Shown here piece by piece: positions 49,314 to 56,382 of a DNA stretch of 62,473 nucleotides. Source of the DNA: a virus. Made by a program: the position numbers and the translations under genes. Below the pieces are notes generated by a model. The model did no database searches and was not told the origin of the DNA. It saw only the letters and a list, made by a program, of their open reading frames with translations. Where the stretch lies: positions 1-62,473 of IMG/VR virus record IMGVR_UViG_3300050821_002513. One strand, 5' to 3'. The first letter of the stretch is position 1. Each line of letters opens with the position of its first letter.

Positions 49314-49559
49314 CTAAAGAGGCTGCTTCAGTTCGTCGCTCAACTCTTCCAACATGTACTTGATTAAATTGGCTTTGGCAACCATCTCGTCATTGAACAA
49401 ATCTTTCCAGTTGTCATTGAGCCATTTTTCATACTTTGTCTGGACAACGATAAGTTCTTGGTAAATTGCCGTGTCTCTTCCATGCTCTGGAGGATTGTCA
49501 TCGCCACCATAATCTTTTGGACTGCCAACAATATGAAGTCCCATTGGTTTTCCTTTCAA
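49314..49559 (-). CDS. hypothetical phage protein
   Basis: 81 aa, helical after a short N-terminal arm, with acidic and Lys-rich stretches. Its start overlaps the adhesin stop (49556). No family recognised. Confidence 0.5.
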   Translation of the reverse strand: MKGKPMGLHIVGSPKDYGGDDNPPEHGRDTAIYQELIVVQTKYEKWLNDNWKDLFNDEMVAKANLIKYMLEELSDELKQPL

Positions 49560-50863
49560 TGACTTGATGAACTACTACTAACAGGAGTCCGCAGACAGTA
49601 CCAGCGGCGAATCGTCGGCGAAACACTCGACGATACCTGAGACGACTGACTGGACGCCAAGGACGATACTTGTTGCGACGGCGACGAAAACGGCGATGAC
49701 GGACTGCTCAGGCCAGAAGACACTAGCGAAGCCAACGGACTCGGTGAACTAGACAGGCTGGAAGACAATCCGCTTGACGGACTGGATATCTGACTGGACT
49801 GACTGGAAACCTGAGACGATGCCGACGATTTCACCGATTTAGATGACGACGATTGCGGCGATTGGCTCGGCGTGATCGGCACTTGGAGGCAGTAAAACTG
49901 TCGGGTGATAGCTGATGCTGATGACAGACTCTTGGAAGACAGCGAAGAGAATGCCGACACAGAAGAAACTTGCGACGGTGCGGCAGAAGATTGTACTGCC
50001 GACGACTGAGCAGCTGATGATTGTGCTGCCGATGACACCGGAATAGATGATGAAACAGGCGACGATGGAGATGCGGAAGATACTGACGAGACGCCAGAAG
50101 ACGAAGAAGATGATGACATCGCCGACGAGATTGACGGCGACTTACTGGACGACTTCAAACTGACCGACGAACTACTTTCTTCTGACGGTAGCGGTGGCAA
50201 AGGTATTTGCAGGCAATAGAACTGCCGCACGAGAACGCTGGACGATGAACTGCTCTTCGGTGAACTGGAGGATGACGAAACAAATGACGAGGAACTGGAC
50301 GGCCCCGAAGACAGAGACGACGGTGGAGAAGACACCTGAGACGATAGCGAACTGCTCCGAGATGATGAGGACGATAAACTTGATGCCGACGAAAATGATG
50401 ACGAAAACGACGATGATGAGCTGGACTTTGGTGTAGGCATTCTGAGGCAGAAAAACTGCCTTAAGATACCGCTCGATGAAGACGACGATGAACTTGAGGA
50501 CGATGACGAAGAGCTTCGCGGCGATGACGAAGATAGAGACGAAGAGGACGATACGGACGATGAAGAAGAGGACCGCGACGAACCAGGAGCACAACACGCC
50601 AGGCCGACAAAGAACAACGGAAGACCGGCAAATGAGCCTACCAGACGGGACCGATAAGTACCAGGTGCGACGGTTATGTTGTTTGGCTCAATGACATAGC
50701 AAGGCTCCCGGTCCCTGGGAACCAGAATATTGAACTGTTCGACGAAGGCTTGATAGACTGATGGAACACCAGCTGAACCGGTGACACGGACGATTTGGCG
50801 GAGCGGCGGGTATTGCGGAAGTGCTGGACCGAAGAACGGCGGTTGATTGTTGGTTGAGTCCAT
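49556..50863 (-). CDS. serine-rich adhesin with four R-x-[FW]-[FY]-C-L-x-x-P modules
   Basis: 435 aa. The first ~95 residues are the head domain shared with the + strand gene at 28154-28459. The rest alternates Ser-rich linkers with four near-identical modules (RQFFCLRMP, RQFYCLQIP, RQFYCLQVP, RRWYCLRTP). Cys and aromatic residues in a fixed frame suggest disulphide or ligand sites spaced by flexible stalks. Ser codons are mostly TCG/TCA/TCT, so the DNA is low complexity and recombination prone. The start overlaps the Dcm-like stop. Confidence 0.65.
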   Translation of the reverse strand: MDSTNNQPPFFGPALPQYPPLRQIVRVTGSAGVPSVYQAFVEQFNILVPRDREPCYVIEPNNITVAPGTYRSRLVGSFAGLPLFFVGLACCAPGSSRSSSSSSVSSSSSLSSSSPRSSSSSSSSSSSSSSSGILRQFFCLRMPTPKSSSSSSFSSSFSSASSLSSSSSRSSSLSSQVSSPPSSLSSGPSSSSSFVSSSSSSPKSSSSSSVLVRQFYCLQIPLPPLPSEESSSSVSLKSSSKSPSISSAMSSSSSSSGVSSVSSASPSSPVSSSIPVSSAAQSSAAQSSAVQSSAAPSQVSSVSAFSSLSSKSLSSASAITRQFYCLQVPITPSQSPQSSSSKSVKSSASSQVSSQSSQISSPSSGLSSSLSSSPSPLASLVSSGLSSPSSPFSSPSQQVSSLASSQSSQVSSSVSPTIRRWYCLRTPVSSSSSSH

Positions 50864-51687
50864 TAAATCAACCTGATTAACTGCTTGCCGATGTATTCTG
50901 TGTAGGCTGGTGGAATCGCCTGAGCCAGTTCGTCTCTCTTCATCCAGTCAATACCCATTGCAATGGATGCGGCGGAAACCTTGAAGTTGTGTTCGGAAAC
51001 ACTCATGGCAACTGAACCGTCGGAATGGTAGTTCCGATTCGAAACCTGATCGGTTGAATCGGAACTACCATTCCGACCAGCAAATAACTTGTGTTTCGAT
51101 GGCAGCGAGACAAAACCAGAATCATTTCCTTTAACCCTATCATTGAGCATTCGCCCGCTGCCGATTATTTCGGTGTGCTTTGGATGGTCTGGCTGCCACA
51201 ACCACTGATTAGACATGAATAAACGATGTCGGTAAACTTTCAATCCAAACATCGTGCCGCATAGCATGATTGAATATCCCATGTCTCTGGCAGCATCCTC
51301 GACATTTTCAATGACATAAGGCTTCCCTGATTTCTCAAGTAATTCGCGTGTTTTCTGAATCAGCATCGGATAGGTTTTACCTTTGAGCCAAGGAAGATGA
51401 CGCATTCTGCTATATCCTTGGCATGGTGGACTCGCGTGAATAACTGAAAAATCACTTTGCATGTGTGCACCAGCACAATTGAATGCCGTCACAGCATTGT
51501 CAACATGGTCATATTCCGCCTCATGGAGCCAATCTAGAAAACTAAATGCATTCGCTTGATGGAATTCAAACGGATAGCGTGGTTGTGGCTCGATATCCAC
51601 TCCAACAATATCAAAACCTGCACGATGATATCCCATGGCACAGCCACCAGCACCACAGAATAAATCAAGAAGTTTTGGTCTCGACAT
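50863..51687 (-). CDS. DNA cytosine-C5 methyltransferase
   Basis: 274 aa. Motif I LLDLFCGAGG at 6-15, PPCQ with the catalytic Cys89, ENV at 127-129 and the YRHRLF motif at 152-157 are intact; the C-terminal motif is AIPPAYTEYIGKQL. Length is short for the family, so the target-recognition region (about 160-245) is small. A perfect 20-bp inverted repeat lies in this region (51021-51075). It could protect phage DNA from host restriction. Confidence 0.85.
   Translation of the reverse strand: MSRPKLLDLFCGAGGCAMGYHRAGFDIVGVDIEPQPRYPFEFHQANAFSFLDWLHEAEYDHVDNAVTAFNCAGAHMQSDFSVIHASPPCQGYSRMRHLPWLKGKTYPMLIQKTRELLEKSGKPYVIENVEDAARDMGYSIMLCGTMFGLKVYRHRLFMSNQWLWQPDHPKHTEIIGSGRMLNDRVKGNDSGFVSLPSKHKLFAGRNGSSDSTDQVSNRNYHSDGSVAMSVSEHNFKVSAASIAMGIDWMKRDELAQAIPPAYTEYIGKQLIRLI
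51021..51075. repeat. perfect 20-bp inverted repeat inside the methyltransferase gene
   Basis: Arms 51021-51040 and 51056-51075 are exact reverse complements with a 15-base spacer. This encodes residues 205-223 without breaking the frame. Such a long hairpin in a coding region is unusual; it may be an inserted element, a regulatory hairpin or an assembly artefact. Confidence 0.85.
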
Positions 51688-51784
51688 TTTACCGAACCTG
51701 GCACATTATCTGATACTCTATACTATATGAGCGATTTAAGACTAATTTCCTGCCTACTTGACAGTACTGCCACTATGGCAGAGG

Positions 51785-52003
51785 CTATTTCGTTGGCTGG
51801 TGTGCAATCTTATGCTCCGTCGCGTGGTAAACATGCAGATTACCGCATTTCGGACAAATGTCGCTGCCGAATTCTCTCCAGTGCATTGCATGTCCACAAC
51901 TGCAAGGATAGGTCTTTCCGTCGCCTACCATCGCGTTAGAGCCATTTTGTTGCCTCTTCTGGTGTTCTATGGCCTTTGTCAGTAAGCGTGCGAAAGGCGT
52001 CAT
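51785..52003 (-). CDS. zinc-site protein
   Basis: 72 aa from ATG 52003, behind GGAGGA. CSCG near 34-37 and CPKCG near 50-54 form a zinc ribbon; the N-terminus is helical and basic. A longer frame (to 52348) would swallow the sigma-like gene and is rejected. It overlaps that gene by ATGA. A 6-bp hairpin (CTGCCA with TGGCAG, near 51768-51782) follows its stop. Confidence 0.6.
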   Translation of the reverse strand: MTPFARLLTKAIEHQKRQQNGSNAMVGDGKTYPCSCGHAMHWREFGSDICPKCGNLHVYHATEHKIAHQPTK

Positions 52004-52173
52004 TCTTCGTCCTCCGGAAGCAATCCCATCTCTTTGGCCAACTTTACGATAATCGGGTGACGCTTCAACTTCCTCAGAGCCATCTGTTCGTATTGGTACA
52101 CTCGCTGTCTTGTCAGTCCGACGATTTTCCCGACTTCTGCGTAGCTTCTGATTGGACGTGGATCCTTGTCCAT
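52000..52173 (-). CDS. 57-aa sigma-region-4-like microprotein
   Basis: Short gene behind AGGAGACACGC. SYAEVGKIVGLTRQRVYQYEQMALRKLKRHP, read in two parts (SYAEVGKIVGLTRQR at 10-24, VYQYEQMALRKLKRHP at 25-40), is the helix-turn-helix of sigma70 region 4, which contacts the -35 box and RNA polymerase beta flap. It lacks all other sigma regions, so it cannot be a full sigma factor. It could be a late activator or an anti-sigma decoy. Confidence 0.7.
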   Translation of the reverse strand: MDKDPRPIRSYAEVGKIVGLTRQRVYQYEQMALRKLKRHPIIVKLAKEMGLLPEDEE

Positions 52174-52185
52174 GCGTGTCTCCTG

Positions 52186-52383
52186 TTATGAATAATCGCT
52201 TTCTTTCGTCTTTCGCCACACGTACCATCCCCTCGCAGGCAATGTCGCCGATACGTCCAGTCTGTCTTTTGTTCGTGCGTCGCGTTCGTACATACCACGA
52301 TAACGTTCGCGGCAGTCGTCGCAGTCCGTCTCCGGTCCGAGTCCGCACACGTTGGGATTGTGCTCTCGCTTTGGTATGGCCAT
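52186..52383 (-). CDS. small Cys-pair protein
   Basis: 65 aa from ATG 52383 with AAGGAGG upstream. CGL-x-x-x-x-DCDDC gives three or four Cys near 12-22, then a basic helical part (RERYRGMYERDARTK) and a WYVWRK end. No family recognised. Confidence 0.55.
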   Translation of the reverse strand: MAIPKREHNPNVCGLGPETDCDDCRERYRGMYERDARTKDRLDVSATLPARGWYVWRKTKESDYS

Positions 52384-52464
52384 TATCAACACCTCCTTGG
52401 AGTAGCCACTCGTTTAGGGATACTTGTTTTGACTCGCTCTACGTATCTTCGGTTAAAGTATCCC

Positions 52465-53002
52465 CGCTGGTTTTTTGTTATCGCTGATCCGCGTTGTGGT
52501 TCAACCTTTCCAAATTGCTGGAGATAACCACCCATCCGGTGCCAGCCGGGTTCCTCGATCAGCGTACTATCCTATAACCACCGTGTTTATTCGATGCAGG
52601 AAACATGTCTCACGACATTTTATCCCGAATCGTGGTGGACTTATACCCGTCTCTCTTCCGTGAGAAACAAGACCTGACGCCTGGGTGCCTTTGGTCCCTA
52701 AAGCCCGCTGGCCCGGATTTAAGCCCGGTTCGCATCAGTGATTCGTGGGCTTCCACGACTGACCACTTGAACTTTACCCTTCTACGGAGTGCCTCTCCGT
52801 TTCTGTACGTCAAGCGTGGCCTTGTTGTCTTTTGGCCAGGTCACTTGCCGATTGTGTAGGGAATGAGAAAAAATGTCGAAAAGACTTGGATGCTGGTTGA
52901 AAGGACGGCAGGTGCTTGGTACAATCAACCCTTAGTGTGCTTTTCGACCCCGGTCAACCTCCTGAATAACAGTTCAGGCCAGTTGAGCGGGGTTTTTCTT
53001 TC
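52465..53002 (+). ncRNA. candidate large structured noncoding RNA
   Basis: About 540 bases without a convincing gene lie between the - strand genes at 52383 and 53036. On the + strand many stems are seen: a three-part nested hairpin (52578-52582/52634-52638, 52589-52593/52626-52630, 52605-52609/52614-52618), TCGTGG/CCACGA (52743-52748/52753-52758), ACGGAG/CTCCGT (52784-52789/52795-52800), and a 9-bp long-range stem (52875-52883/52940-52948) enclosing GGTTG/CAACC. It ends in a strong intrinsic terminator. Limits are estimates; a weak promoter (TTGACT near 52429) lies upstream. Large phage RNAs of the ROOL or GOLLD type are of similar size, but I cannot assign a class. Confidence 0.5.
52947..53002 (+). 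terminator. strong intrinsic terminator with nested stem
   Basis: Stems ACCCCG/CGGGGT (52947-52952/52988-52993), CAAC/GTTG (52955-52958/52982-52985) and CCTGAA/TTCAGG (52961-52966/52973-52978) stack into one hairpin that is followed by TTTTTCTTTC. It points rightward, against all neighbouring genes, so it must serve a + strand transcript. Confidence 0.85.
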
Positions 53003-53035
53003 CCGAGTTTTCAAGGCATCATTTCAAACGTTTTG

Positions 53036-53281
53036 TCATTCGTTGTCAACAACTTTTTTCCGCTTTTTCGGTTTTACTGTTTTCTGTTCCAGTTGCAGTG
53101 CATTCTGAATCGCCATATCCACGCACTCGCCAACGCCGTCAATTGACTTACCGTGTTTCAGCAGGTGTTCGGCCAAGTCGATATAGTCACCCCCCACGCG
53201 TTCCAGGCTTTCCGGTAAGAGGCCACGGAATAGTTTCTGACGAGCTGAGTTCAGTTTGGCTTTGAGGTCGGCTATCGTCAT
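53036..53281 (-). CDS. small helical phage protein
   Basis: 81 aa, Lys-rich C-terminal tail (KPKKRKK). It has a DYIDLAEHLLKHGKSIDG segment. It overlaps the zinc gene by ATGA. No family recognised. Confidence 0.5.
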   Translation of the reverse strand: MTIADLKAKLNSARQKLFRGLLPESLERVGGDYIDLAEHLLKHGKSIDGVGECVDMAIQNALQLEQKTVKPKKRKKVVDNE

Positions 53282-53484
53282 ATGCCGCTTCCTTGAATAG
53301 GACGTCCAGCGATTTTGTCTGGCTGTTTTTTCTTGAATTCGTCATACAGTTCTGCCGTTTTGGTGCATTCAGGACAAACGTGCTTGTCCTGACCAATATG
53401 TCTCCAGTTTTTAGGGATGTCATTAATCCGTTCCAATTCCTCTTTTGCATCACAAGTGTCGCAGAAGATAAACCGGCGTATCAT
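53278..53484 (-). CDS. zinc-site protein
   Basis: 68 aa. FCDTCD and CPECTK pairs form a zinc site; the rest is acidic then basic. CGGAGGA precedes the ATG. A different frame (53187-53453) is less plausible and is left out. Confidence 0.55.
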   Translation of the reverse strand: MIRRFIFCDTCDAKEELERINDIPKNWRHIGQDKHVCPECTKTAELYDEFKKKQPDKIAGRPIQGSGI

Positions 53485-53540
53485 AAAAATCCTCCGGGAG
53501 AGTCAGTACCGCAACGAGCGGTCCATCCCCTCCATCACGT

Positions 53541-53624
53541 TCACTCCAATGATGGAACCTTCGGATGTCCAGGCACCGAGTCTTCCAGTTTCAATCCGCT
53601 CCCATCCATAGGAGAAAACCTCAT
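53541..53624 (-). CDS. 27-aa frame, uncertain
   Basis: Tiny frame overlapping the stop of the 53-aa gene. It shares an EDSVPGH motif with that gene's end, so the DNA seems to be tandemly duplicated. Its codons also spell GAGCGGATTGAAAC after a weak CTCC/GGAG hairpin (53588-53619), similar to the + strand unit at 5452-5487. I would not trust expression. Confidence 0.25.
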   Translation of the reverse strand: MRFSPMDGSGLKLEDSVPGHPKVPSLE

Positions 53625-53786
53625 TCAGGTTCCGATGTGTCCAGGAACCGAATCCTCTATTCTCTCCATAATGTCGATAGCCATGCGTATGGCTTCTCTT
53701 TCGGCATCAGTAAGACGCTCATTCACCCACTGGGAATTTTGCATCAGTTGCAGGGTTACAATCGATTCGTAGATCGATATCTTCAT
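53625..53786 (-). CDS. 53-aa helical protein
   Basis: Short gene with GGAGG before the ATG (GGAGGTGCCAGG). Helical and amphipathic (TDAEREAIRMAIDIMERI). Possibly a small regulator; no family recognised. Confidence 0.5.
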   Translation of the reverse strand: MKISIYESIVTLQLMQNSQWVNERLTDAEREAIRMAIDIMERIEDSVPGHIGT

Positions 53787-53818
53787 CCTGGCACCTCCTC
53801 TTTCCGCAGCGATTCTAC

Positions 53819-54064
53819 TTACCTTCGAACCACCTGCACATCCAGCGGTGCCTCGATGCCGATCCGGCCGCGTCCACGATCAGCCGATAGCAGCGTCACC
53901 GTAACTTTCTGTCCGTTCCAGAGCAAGTCAATCTTCTCTTCAATCCTTCTCGTCGGTACGAGCATTACTACCTCATTGAGAAATGTTTTTTTAGCTTGAT
54001 CACCGGTTCGTTCGTCGGAACTGAGACCACTTGACAGACGACAACTTGGTACCCATCCGCTCAT
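53819..54064 (-). CDS. csrA: CsrA-like RNA-binding regulator with N-terminal extension
   Basis: 81 aa. The CsrA fold starts at residue 34 (MLVPTRRIEEKI) and continues with VTVTLLSADRGRGRIGIEAPLDVQVVRR read as VTVTLLSADRGR and GRIGIEAPLDVQVVRR; the usual family length is 55-65 aa. CsrA dimers bind GGA in hairpin loops and often block ribosome sites. The ATG at 54064 has a near-perfect AAGGAGGTGA site, so the 33-residue extension seems real; ATG 53965 is a second start with GAGG. The stem-loop just upstream contains GGA and may be a target. Confidence 0.8.
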   Translation of the reverse strand: MSGWVPSCRLSSGLSSDERTGDQAKKTFLNEVVMLVPTRRIEEKIDLLWNGQKVTVTLLSADRGRGRIGIEAPLDVQVVRR

Positions 54065-54088
54065 TACTTCTCACCTCCTTGAGAAAGA

Positions 54089-54107
54089 AAGGACTGGCGG
54101 AGTCCTT
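54089..54107 (-). promoter_or_regulatory. leader hairpin of the CsrA-like gene
   Basis: A perfect 7-bp stem (54089-54095 with 54101-54107) and a 5-base loop is followed, in mRNA sense, by TCTTTCTC and then the AAGGAGGTGA ribosome site. It contains AGGA in the stem and could be an attenuator or an autoregulation site, as CsrA homologues often control their own mRNA. Inference. Confidence 0.45.
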
Positions 54108-54194
54108 CTCACGCCAGGCATCCTGCTTCTACATCGGAAACCCCTCGGAACATGAAACAGTCGGCATGACTACGCATCATGCCTCAAGTTTAAA

Positions 54195-54281
54195 ACCACT
54201 GCCTGAACCCAAGCGACTGTGAATTGGACATCGGGACAGCGTGAGACCCCCGAGCAAGATCATCCCACGTCAGGCAGTGGT
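54195..54281 (-). terminator. 12-bp stem with large loop and T-run
   Basis: Arms 54195-54206 and 54270-54281 are perfectly complementary with a 63-base loop. On the - strand TTTTAAA follows. The upstream arm covers the stop codon of the gene at 54270-54536. The loop can form extra pairs (GGG/CCC). It may be a terminator or a stable 3' RNA. Confidence 0.5.
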
Positions 54282-54536
54282 AAGTTCAATCTGTTGATTG
54301 AGTAACCCGGCGAGAGTTACAGCCCACGAGTATTTACCACAAGTGCAGATTACTTCTCTGGAGAAGCATGCACCTTCCGTTGTGTCCGCTGGTCCCATGA
54401 CACTATGTGTATGTGGATGAGATTGGATCACAAAGTATTGCGGGTTGATGCTCGGGTCAAATTCCATCTTTGCACCTTGTATTAAATCCTGGACGGCCCA
54501 AGAAAGATAACCGTCCAGGTCTCCCACCAGAAACAA
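54270..54536 (-). CDS. hypothetical phage protein
   Basis: 88 aa with a FVIQSHPHTHSVMG segment rich in His and a CTCGKYSW segment near the end. No family recognised. The stop lies in the stem described above. Confidence 0.5.
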   Translation of the reverse strand: MFLVGDLDGYLSWAVQDLIQGAKMEFDPSINPQYFVIQSHPHTHSVMGPADTTEGACFSREVICTCGKYSWAVTLAGLLNQQIELTTA

Positions 54537-54561
54537 TCCAGTGGGACACCAGCAGTTAACC

Positions 54562-54789
54562 TTACACGGCTGGCGAGTGGTCCCATGTCTTTATTCCTCT
54601 TCCGCACCTTTCTTCACGCTCCAGCCAATGCCGCTTCATGTTGGCTTCGCCTCTGGAAAGGTATTGACTGTGCAAAATCCATTCTCCATCCGTTCTGTAC
54701 TCTACGTTAAAAATCTCTGGTGCTCCTGCTCTTCCTCGGCACCTACCATGATTCTTCGCTCGGATCATTCTGGTTCGGTATTCTGTCAT
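54562..54789 (-). CDS. small basic phage protein
   Basis: 75 aa, Arg-rich (RCRGRAG) with an IFNVEYRTDGEWILHSQY strand. It overlaps the nuclease-like gene by ATGA. Function unknown. Confidence 0.5.
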   Translation of the reverse strand: MTEYRTRMIRAKNHGRCRGRAGAPEIFNVEYRTDGEWILHSQYLSRGEANMKRHWLEREERCGRGIKTWDHSPAV

Positions 54790-55079
54790 ACCAACCTCCT
54801 CAACGTCTGCAGGATCGAACCGTCGTCACGCTGTTGTGGAGCACACCTCACGAGTCGCCAGCCCATGACGACTGCTTCATTGTATTTCTCGCAATCTTTT
54901 TCGTAACCTCGGCCCCTGGTGTGTCTGCCATGTGTCCAGAGACCACCCTCAACCTCTAGGGCAACCATGGCTTGCGGGAATGCGTAGTCAAACCTCCATT
55001 GCCTCTTTGGGTGGAAAAGGTGTTCAGTGACAACTGGCCCCAGGCCGATCTCGGATGCAAGTTTCTCAAAGAGCGTCAT
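54786..55079 (-). CDS. PD-(D/E)xK/Vsr-like endonuclease
   Basis: 97 aa from ATG 55079 (AGGAG upstream); a GTG at 55103 is possible. WRFDYAFP (Asp near 31), ALEVEGGLW (Glu-x-Glu near 43-45), a GRHTRGRGYEKDCEKYNEA stretch and GWRLVRC match short phage nucleases of the DUF559/Vsr group. Likely cuts DNA at mismatches, branches or nicks. Confidence 0.7.
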   Translation of the reverse strand: MTLFEKLASEIGLGPVVTEHLFHPKRQWRFDYAFPQAMVALEVEGGLWTHGRHTRGRGYEKDCEKYNEAVVMGWRLVRCAPQQRDDGSILQTLRRLV

Positions 55080-55099
55080 TACCTTCTCCTGACAATCAC

Positions 55100-55321
55100 T
55101 CACGGTTCTTGTTCCGGCGGTGCCACACGTCCATTAAGAACGGCATCGGCAAATTGATCTCCGATGATACCAGCAAGTTTGCAAAGTTTCTTTGTCATTC
55201 CATAGGTTGTGACATGAAACCGCTCGCCATCTTCGCGAACACCGAAAATAATCACATAAGCGCAACTACGTTTGTTGCAAATGGCTTCGGCATCAGAAAT
55301 AGGAATTACACCAGGTTTCAT
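55100..55321 (-). CDS. hypothetical phage protein
   Basis: 73 aa, mixed alpha/beta with YVIIFGVREDGERFHVTTYG as a strand-turn-strand, read in two parts (YVIIFGVREDG and ERFHVTTYG). It overlaps neighbours by 4 bases at the upstream end. No family recognised. Confidence 0.5.
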   Translation of the reverse strand: MKPGVIPISDAEAICNKRSCAYVIIFGVREDGERFHVTTYGMTKKLCKLAGIIGDQFADAVLNGRVAPPEQEP

Positions 55322-55641
55322 GGATAATCCCTCATCAGCTGGTTCAGGTCGTCCATGATATGGGCGAACCGCTCATGGGCCTCTTTAGGAATACGGCGTA
55401 GATGCCACGCCTCACGTTCCAGAACTTTACCGCAAATCATGTTTTTCTCGATGTTTCCATTTTCTGCTTGCATGTGACAATTTCTGCACAGAGAGGCTAA
55501 CAGATACCTAGCATCTATGCGATTGCCAGCCCCCATTTGTCTTGGAAAAATATGGTGAACGTCATTAGGAGGCGGCGAGTCGCACCAAATGCATGGAAGA
55601 CATCGAAGTTCTTTAAGTAATACTTCATTTTCATGTCTCAT
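55318..55641 (-). CDS. HNH-like nuclease
   Basis: 107 aa. CIWC near 17-20, then DVHHIFPRQ with the HH pair, and LCRNCHMQ near 51-58 give the HNH metal finger. The family includes small phage nucleases and recombination endonucleases. ATGA couples it to the AP2/HNH gene. Confidence 0.7.
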   Translation of the reverse strand: MRHENEVLLKELRCLPCIWCDSPPPNDVHHIFPRQMGAGNRIDARYLLASLCRNCHMQAENGNIEKNMICGKVLEREAWHLRRIPKEAHERFAHIMDDLNQLMRDYP

Positions 55642-56267
55642 CTATGCCATTCTCCAACAGGTTCAGACAATGCTTTTTCGTGACTCCATCCACGACGAAG
55701 CCTGTAGACAATAGTATTTTGCTTTATGCCAAGCTCATGAGCCCACTGAGACAAAAGTTGCGTTCGTCCAAGGTATGCCATGAGAACATTTCGTCGAGTG
55801 TTCTCGGCTTGTTCTTTTCTAGTGGCCCAGCGACAATTACCTGGTTCGTAATTGCCGCTATTGTCAATACGGTCTATGCTCGTTCCTGACGGTGCATTAC
55901 CCATATCTTCAAGGAAGAATTCGAAAGATTCTAGCCACCGTTCACAAACAATAATGCCGCGTCCTCCATAGCAATGGTAATTCGGATGGTTAGCATTGTA
56001 ACATCGCTGTTTCATTCCATGCCATGCTTTGTAAACTTGTGTTTCATTTCTTTCTCCGTTGGTCCAAGTATGTCCATGTTTGGTGGCAACATCACGTTTG
56101 AAGCATCCACATGATTTTGTTTTACCTGTTTTTAATTTACTCATAGCGACGAATGATTCTTTGCCGCAATCACATTTACATAAAAAACGGCGTTCATGTC
56201 CTGTCTTGGGAACTTCGGCAACAACTAAAAGACGAGTGAAACGTTTTCCGATAATATTATCTGACAT
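55638..56267 (-). CDS. AP2/HNH-type homing endonuclease
   Basis: 209 aa from ATG 56267 behind GGAGCG. N-terminal strand module with CKCDCGKES and a KSCGCFKRD pair, then AWHGMKQRCYNA, YGGRGI, W-x-x-SFEFFLEDMG and SIDRIDNSGNYEPGNCRWAT, the AP2/HNH core of phage homing enzymes. It shares the N-terminal style with the endonuclease at 9309-10163, so both may be related mobile elements. Confidence 0.75.
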   Translation of the reverse strand: MSDNIIGKRFTRLLVVAEVPKTGHERRFLCKCDCGKESFVAMSKLKTGKTKSCGCFKRDVATKHGHTWTNGERNETQVYKAWHGMKQRCYNANHPNYHCYGGRGIIVCERWLESFEFFLEDMGNAPSGTSIDRIDNSGNYEPGNCRWATRKEQAENTRRNVLMAYLGRTQLLSQWAHELGIKQNTIVYRLRRGWSHEKALSEPVGEWHR

Positions 56268-56281
56268 GACTCGCTCCATGA

Positions 56282-56334
56282 AAGCGGGTTGTGTTGGTTC
56301 GGCCGGGGTGACAGCCTCGGCCGTTCCGCTTTTT
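56282..56334 (+). terminator. nested stem with T-run
   Basis: AAGCGG/CCGCTT (56282-56287/56326-56331) encloses a 9-base GC-rich stem (near 56300-56322) with a short loop, then TTTTTA on the + strand. All genes here are on the - strand, so it either stops + strand noise or works both ways. Confidence 0.55.
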
Positions 56335-56382
56335 ATATTGAAGACGCATCATCGGTCAACAGGAGTTCTTTGTCTTCGTGGA

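Noticed and set aside
51700-51770. promoter for the cytosine methyltransferase gene
   Set aside because: A TATAGT-like box exists on the - strand but no acceptable -35 box at the right distance.
52605-52859. 84-codon + frame in the noncoding region
   Set aside because: No ribosome site and no protein-like pattern; crosses several hairpins of the RNA candidate.
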